This document shows positions 59,090 through 64,000 of a DNA stretch of 64,000 nt, piece after piece. This stretch comes from Acanthopleura granulata (Eukaryota > Mollusca > Polyplacophora > Chitonida > Chitonidae): contig JABBOT010000005.1 of assembly GCA_016165875.1 (NCBI GenBank), positions 26,933,368 through 26,997,367 on the forward strand, written 5' to 3'. The notes under the pieces were generated by a model. That model had not been told where the DNA came from. It worked only from the letters and a program-made list of their open reading frames with translations, and did no database searches. The translations under genes were made by a program, and so were the position numbers. How positions within the stretch are numbered: the first letter of the stretch is position 1; every line of letters starts with the position of its first letter.

Positions 59090-61280
59090 ATATATCTTCA
59101 GAAAATATGACTGCCGGAGTAAATCGCCGACTGTTTGTAAATTGCTGACAAACGTTTCCACGTGTGACGTACACATATGCACAATGTATGGAAAGCAAGA
59201 GTTCCTCACCGATAAATAAACTGTTTATTGTCCCATAAGTCACGAACAGTGAGAGTGGGGTGAGAAATTCCCCGTCGAAAGTTTTAACAACTTTACTTTG
59301 AATTGTTCAAGCTAATTTTCGATGATGCATTTGAATTTTTTGGGTGTTTTTCTCTGGAAATATATGCGGAAGGCTTTATGTTCACTTTCCTTTAAATAAG
59401 GAAATACTGTGCAGAAAATGTGGTTTTGAGGTCAGATTTCCCGCAGCACTAACTGTGTGGGTAAATGTTGCTTTCTAGCCCTGACAGAGGAATCCGGCAT
59501 CAGTTTGACAGAGACGAATCATGCGGACAGTTCATCAAACAGGATGGCCGGCGTTGATTGAAAAATCGAAGTTCATGACCAGGTGTTAAACAGGGGAGTT
59601 GTGTTGTATCATGTTTCGCCGACTTCAATCTAAGCCTTTACGTACTGAGCTCTGTGCCATGTTGACGTCACTCTTGGACGTTGTATCGATTTTGACGGAA
59701 ATGCGCAAAATGGGGAAGATCCGTTACTCGTCTATAGCTCATTTGACCCTTTAGTGTCAATTACAAGGAATAACTGGCACTCGTCCAATAAATGCAACCC
59801 CCATCAATAAGAACGTCTGATAGCATTTGCACGTATACCATCTATATTTCTGACTTTTTCGCGCATCTACGCCGACTATGTTGAGACTTTTGTTCGATGG
59901 CATCGTTGTGACTTACTGAATTAGTCACTGCTGGAGAACCACTCAGTCAACTTTCAAAGAATGTCTTGTCAAAAAAATAATAATAATAAACAAACCAATA
60001 TGGCAATCTTTTTACGGTCGGACTGACAAATGTTTCACTTACATAACAGAGGAGAATCCTCAATGTATAGACAACGTTTCGTTTATGTTCTATTGTCGGT
60101 TAAATCATTAGTGGAGTCATGACTTCACAGAAATACTAAACGGTTGTAACAAGTGTGTGAGATATTCCGTTCACCTATTTGCAACAGTATTGATTATGAT
60201 TTGTCAAATGTGTGTTTGATTGTGTTAGATCGTGGACAATTGCCCGTATCTGGCAATTATGGGTACAGAAGGTATTTGAGTACAGCGATTGGCTGAATCA
60301 CAGTGGGGCCCGTGTAGCGAATAGAGCGCAACCAGCACGTCGCTACATGTACATGGTGACGTAAAGAAAGCAACAGCAACTCGCATGGGTTGCAAGTCCA
60401 TACACCGACCTTCCAATCAGATAATGGGCGGACTGAATGGGAATCCTTTTTTACAGAGGGTTATCTTCCCTAGTGGCCTTAACGAGTGGACGTCTTGTCC
60501 CATGCCGAGATCGCTTTTATCATGCCTTTAATCTTGTGGTCAAACTTTATAACAGTCACCTCTTAATATTTACTAACAGAAAAAAAGAAAAATACGGTAA
60601 TTCTGACTTTGTTTAGGGCATCTTCCAATCAATAGTTGTTTAAAACTGTTCCGAGTACACGCTACAAATTTACGTGTGAGAAGTTGGTTCGCAAGTCACA
60701 GGTTAAAAGAGGCCAGTAATTATTTTCCCATCAAATAAAACTAGCGATGACGTCTAAACTAATAGGCCCAGATATCTCGTACCTGTTACACCAACACCAG
60801 TTGGCAAGCCCTACAGAAGCGTTGGTGTCCGATTTCAGGTTACGTCAAAATGAATTGTGAGGTGGGACTTGGTAACTGAACTGTTAATTTGAGGTTGTAT
60901 CTTAAGTGTTATGCACATGGTTCTCATACTTCGGACACTCTCAACTTTGTAATCTCTAGGAAAGGAGGTCAAAAGTAGAAGAGCTCATTTCGCAAGTTGA
61001 AACCTTTAACGTTGGATACCTCGGCAAAACAAATAAGTGTCTCCTCTGAAAAGAAACGCATGAGTGGCACCAGATGTTTAAATAAGCGTCCATTTGTGAC
61101 ATGGTGTCATTGCCGAATCGGGTTTTGGTGATTCTTCCAGATTACTGACATTCGGGCTATCTCTTTTGACGGAAAACGAACGCGTGTTGAATGAATTATA
61201 TAACACTCAGCTATGATAGATTTATTTTGTGAACATTCCATTTATATTTCTTCCAGCTAGATAGCAAGTTTTATAAATCT
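59090..61280. other. no gene seen
   Basis: No protein-like frame longer than about 65 codons and no repeat was noticed. Confidence 0.45.
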
Positions 61281-61282
61281 AA

Positions 61283-61350
61283 ATGAATGAATGAATGAAT
61301 GATTATGGGTTAACGCACTTCAGCAGTATTTCCTCCATATCGTGGCGATT
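61283..61350 (-). repeat. (AATG)n with SINE-type 3' fragment
   Basis: Five AATG units at about 61283-61302 followed by GGGTTAACGCACTTCAGCAG and ATATCGTGGCG, the tail and adjacent block of a family-1-like SINE read on the minus strand. Confidence 0.6.
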
Positions 61351-61689
61351 TTTTTATAGAAATCTAAGGAAATTAAGTATTTGCATTGAACCTGTGCATT
61401 CACCATTATAATTCCTTTCCTTCTCTTCACTGTTCCGGGTAGAGCAGATGAAGCATGTGTGGCTTGCTAACAAACCTGAGTTCCTACCATTGGCTGGAAT
61501 TTTTCTTAGTGCTTAACATGAGTTTCGAAGAAAATACTTAAACTCTACAAGAAGCTAGTACGGTGTCTCTTTAGTGCCCTTCAAAATTTAAAACGAATTC
61601 TACTGACTTACCGTTGTTCCTACTTTTACGACTAGAACTCATGAGAACAAAAAAATTAAAGTATATCCAAAACACAGACACGAATGCAG

Positions 61690-61925
61690 CATTTTGCCGC
61701 GAAGAAAATTATTTCCACCGCGATGCACTTTTCACCACTGTGTAAACATTTGCCACACGCAGAAAAGTTTCTCCCTCATAGAAAATGTTTCCAGCCTTGA
61801 TAAAACGTTTTAATGCGTTGGTGAAGGGGTATCTCCTAGGGACAAGCTGTGTATTTCCGCCCCAGAGAAAACCTTTCCACCTCGAGAAAAGCTTTTTGAA
61901 CCACAAACAATACTTTTCTCCATGG
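61690..61925. repeat. degenerate ~23-26-bp tandem motif
   Basis: A motif of the type GAAAA-NN-TTT-NCC recurs about eight times. Examples are GAAAATTATTTCC, GAAAAGTTTCTCC, GAAAATGTTTCC, TAAAACGTTTT, GAAAACCTTTCC, GAAAAGCTTTTT and ATACTTTTCTCC. Most are spaced 20-30 bp. It looks like a very old minisatellite. Confidence 0.5.
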
Positions 61926-61984
61926 CGTAAAGATATAAATTGATTAGAAAAATCTTTTTACTGCCAAGAAAGCTTATAGCCTTA

Positions 61985-62415
61985 AGTGTAATAGCCTTTT
62001 AAACGTCCCGTTAACAGTTCGTTAGCAATTCAGTGTGACGTAACCTGAAGTCGAACACCAACAATTTTATGTAATTTTGTAGGGTTGGCCAAGTTGTATT
62101 TAGGTACCAAGGCAGACATATTTGAGCATATTAGTTTTGGCGTAATTGCCATACGATGTCCAGTCACAGTTGACCAAAAGTTCAGTGTGATGGCCGAACT
62201 TTTGAAGTTATTTTGTGAGCCTTGCCAAGTTGTGTTTGTGTACCATGTATGAGATCTCTACGTTTATTAACTTAGGCGTAATTGCCGTTTAAATGCCCAC
62301 TTAACAGTTCGTGAGCAATCCAGTGTGATGTAACCTGACATATGTAGGGCCTCCCAAGTTATGCTCGGGCACCAAATATTAAATTTCTGTGTCTATTTTT
62401 AGACTTTATGGCAAC
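61985..62415. repeat. diverged tandem repeat, ~125-155-bp unit, three copies
   Basis: Units begin near 61992, 62148 and 62285. They share TAACAGTTCGT.AGCAAT, CAGTGTGAYGTAACCTGA, CCAAGTT.T, and GGCGTAATTGCC before the next unit. Unequal spacing indicates indels. Confidence 0.7.
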
Positions 62416-63359
62416 ACGGTAAAATAATGGGTGGCACCGCTTGGTCTGTTAAGCATGAGCAGCGAGCCAACTGCAGATATGTCACAGATTTATGCCACAT
62501 TTACCACTCCGCTGAGCCCATCCACTATCTTTTACTTGTGTGCCTCTGGTACTTTGCACGAAAGAGATTATTGTTTTCGAATCTGTTGGATACTAAAATA
62601 ATCCTATTTTTACAAGAATTCTTTATCTACTTTATTTTTTTACATTGGGAAATATTTATGTAGGATCCGAGGATTTGCTCGTATTCCACCTATCAGAAGG
62701 CTTCTCGTTTACATATTTAAATGGATGTGTTGTAAGATGCGTTTTTCCAAAACTTGGAGAAAGGTTTTGTCAAAAACATAACATTGTTCTATCAGTTACA
62801 TGAAGAGATAGTAAATGTACCATGTAAAATAGTACAAATTTGAGACAAGTCAATAAACATCAGTTCATCTGCAGATTTTTATTAGTGAACTTTCAAGATA
62901 TTTTATGAGGTTATATTTTCTTTGGCCATAGAAATAATAGCTTACAATTGGAATGTAAAAGAATTGAACATAAAAGGATAATGTCAAGGAGCTGTGACGT
63001 TTCACCGTGCTAGGCCAAAACAGGATACATTGCATCTGAATAGTTACTCCCAGTTGTATGCACAAGTGGTGCTACCCGGGGAACAAAAGTCATCACTATG
63101 CTACTGGTTGTTTACATGCACAGTTATTCTTAGTGACATTTAAGGTAGTTCAAATGGAATATATCCGATCACTTATATTCGCTCTGTTGAATCATTCATT
63201 CAACTTTTAAAAATCCAACAACACAAAGTTTGTTTCAAGAAGCCATTTACGATGACGAAAAGACAGTAGTTCAGAAAAGGATTGATCTTTAGTTGACACA
63301 TATCAGCCAATTCATAAAAAAAAAAAACTTGGACGATCAAACACATACACACAAACTAA

Positions 63360-63715
63360 ATCGATCATTAAAGTAACAAAGGCTACTCTCAAACGAATTA
63401 GAGAAGAAAAGCTCATCATTTTGTCTGTGAAACGACTGGTAAAAGTGAAATAGATTTTTTCGTAAAGTCACTTCTAAAGATGATGCCTGCTTTTTCGGCT
63501 TGTTGAACAGACACGGTTTTTTTGTAAAGTATAACAAGTTAATGCGACATAGCCTTTTCCTTAAGTGACTAAATCATACAAAATTCTTCGTAACGTATCT
63601 AGTTAAAGTAACACAGGCGTTATTAGTGAAAAACTCGACATCATTTATGAGCAGACTGGTTTAAATCATTGAAAATAGGCAATTTATTCCGTGCGCTAAG
63701 TCATTAATAGATAAA
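63360..63715. repeat. two diverged direct repeats
   Basis: TTAAAGTAACA.AGG and a following AACGACTGGT/GCAGACTGGT...AAGTCA pattern recur at about 63367-63475 and 63603-63710, an offset of about 236 bp. Homology is weak but collinear. Confidence 0.4.
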
Positions 63716-63717
63716 GA

Positions 63718-63825
63718 GTAACATCCAGTGATTGGTTAACGTGAGAGAAATAAACACCAATGACTGGTTAAATTGTCAGCGATACACACCGGTGACTGAT
63801 TAAAGTCACACAGATAAACACAAGG
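63718..63825. repeat. short tandem repeat, ~36-bp unit
   Basis: Three units based on A(T/C)ACC(A/G)(A/G)TGACTGGTTAA...(A/G)ATAAACAC, starting near 63722, 63758 and 63786. Confidence 0.6.
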
Positions 63826-64000
63826 GGCCATTTTCACCAAAGATCGTACGATATTTTTTGTCATAAATTTCATCTTACAACGTGATGTTAGATAATTTAC
63901 GACGTTGCACGTTTTCACAAAGAATATTTTATGAAAGAGGCTTGCACGTGAGGTACGATATCTAACATAATTTGCGTACCGTCAAAATTATGGTAAACGT

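Overview
This is a eukaryotic, AT-rich, repeat-laden stretch of an animal genome. No intact host gene could be recognised in 64 kb. Two kinds of tRNA-derived SINE with A/B promoter boxes are scattered through it. One kind carries the conserved block about a CGTACTCAA...TTTCACTTATACGACGG core that I associate with molluscan genomes. With CR1/Jockey-type LINE, BEL/Pao and Tc1-like relics, the best guess is a lophotrochozoan, probably a mollusc. That is an inference from repeat style, not from a diagnostic gene.

Layout. 0-7 kb: a possible THAP-like fragment, a decayed minus-strand open-frame cluster (2.2-3.5 kb), a tandem array with a ~265-bp higher-order unit (4.0-5.0 kb), and a 53-bp inverted repeat whose arms are 5.9 kb apart. 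8.5-9.2 and 18.8-19.6 kb: two diverged copies of one LTR-like element, the second lodged inside a minisatellite. 11.7-17.9 kb: SINEs, possible unrecognised exons, and a Tc1-like transposase relic. 18.3-21.2 kb: a ~49-bp minisatellite with two unit types in alternating blocks. 21.3-22.3 kb: the tail of a LINE ORF, interrupted by a hairpin insertion. 23-29 kb: a two-finger C2H2-like fragment and small tandem repeats.

The most notable region is 30.0-35.8 kb, visibly richer in GC than its flanks. It is the wreck of a Polinton/Maverick- or adintovirus-like element. In order on the plus strand it holds an open 246-codon frame, a broken major-capsid-like gene, a broken packaging-ATPase gene (Walker A and B visible), and four small broken genes of a virion-structural type. 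Convergent on the minus strand is a broken gene carrying a DNA-polymerase-B-like palm motif followed by a superfamily-1 helicase. Frameshifts and stops run through all but the first frame. I found neither an integrase nor terminal repeats.

36-64 kb is mostly unannotatable sequence with SINE fragments, AT microsatellites, a broken LINE (51.6-54.4 kb, endonuclease plus reverse transcriptase), a BEL/Pao relic (56.7-57.5 kb), and several diverged tandem repeats near 61.7-63.8 kb.
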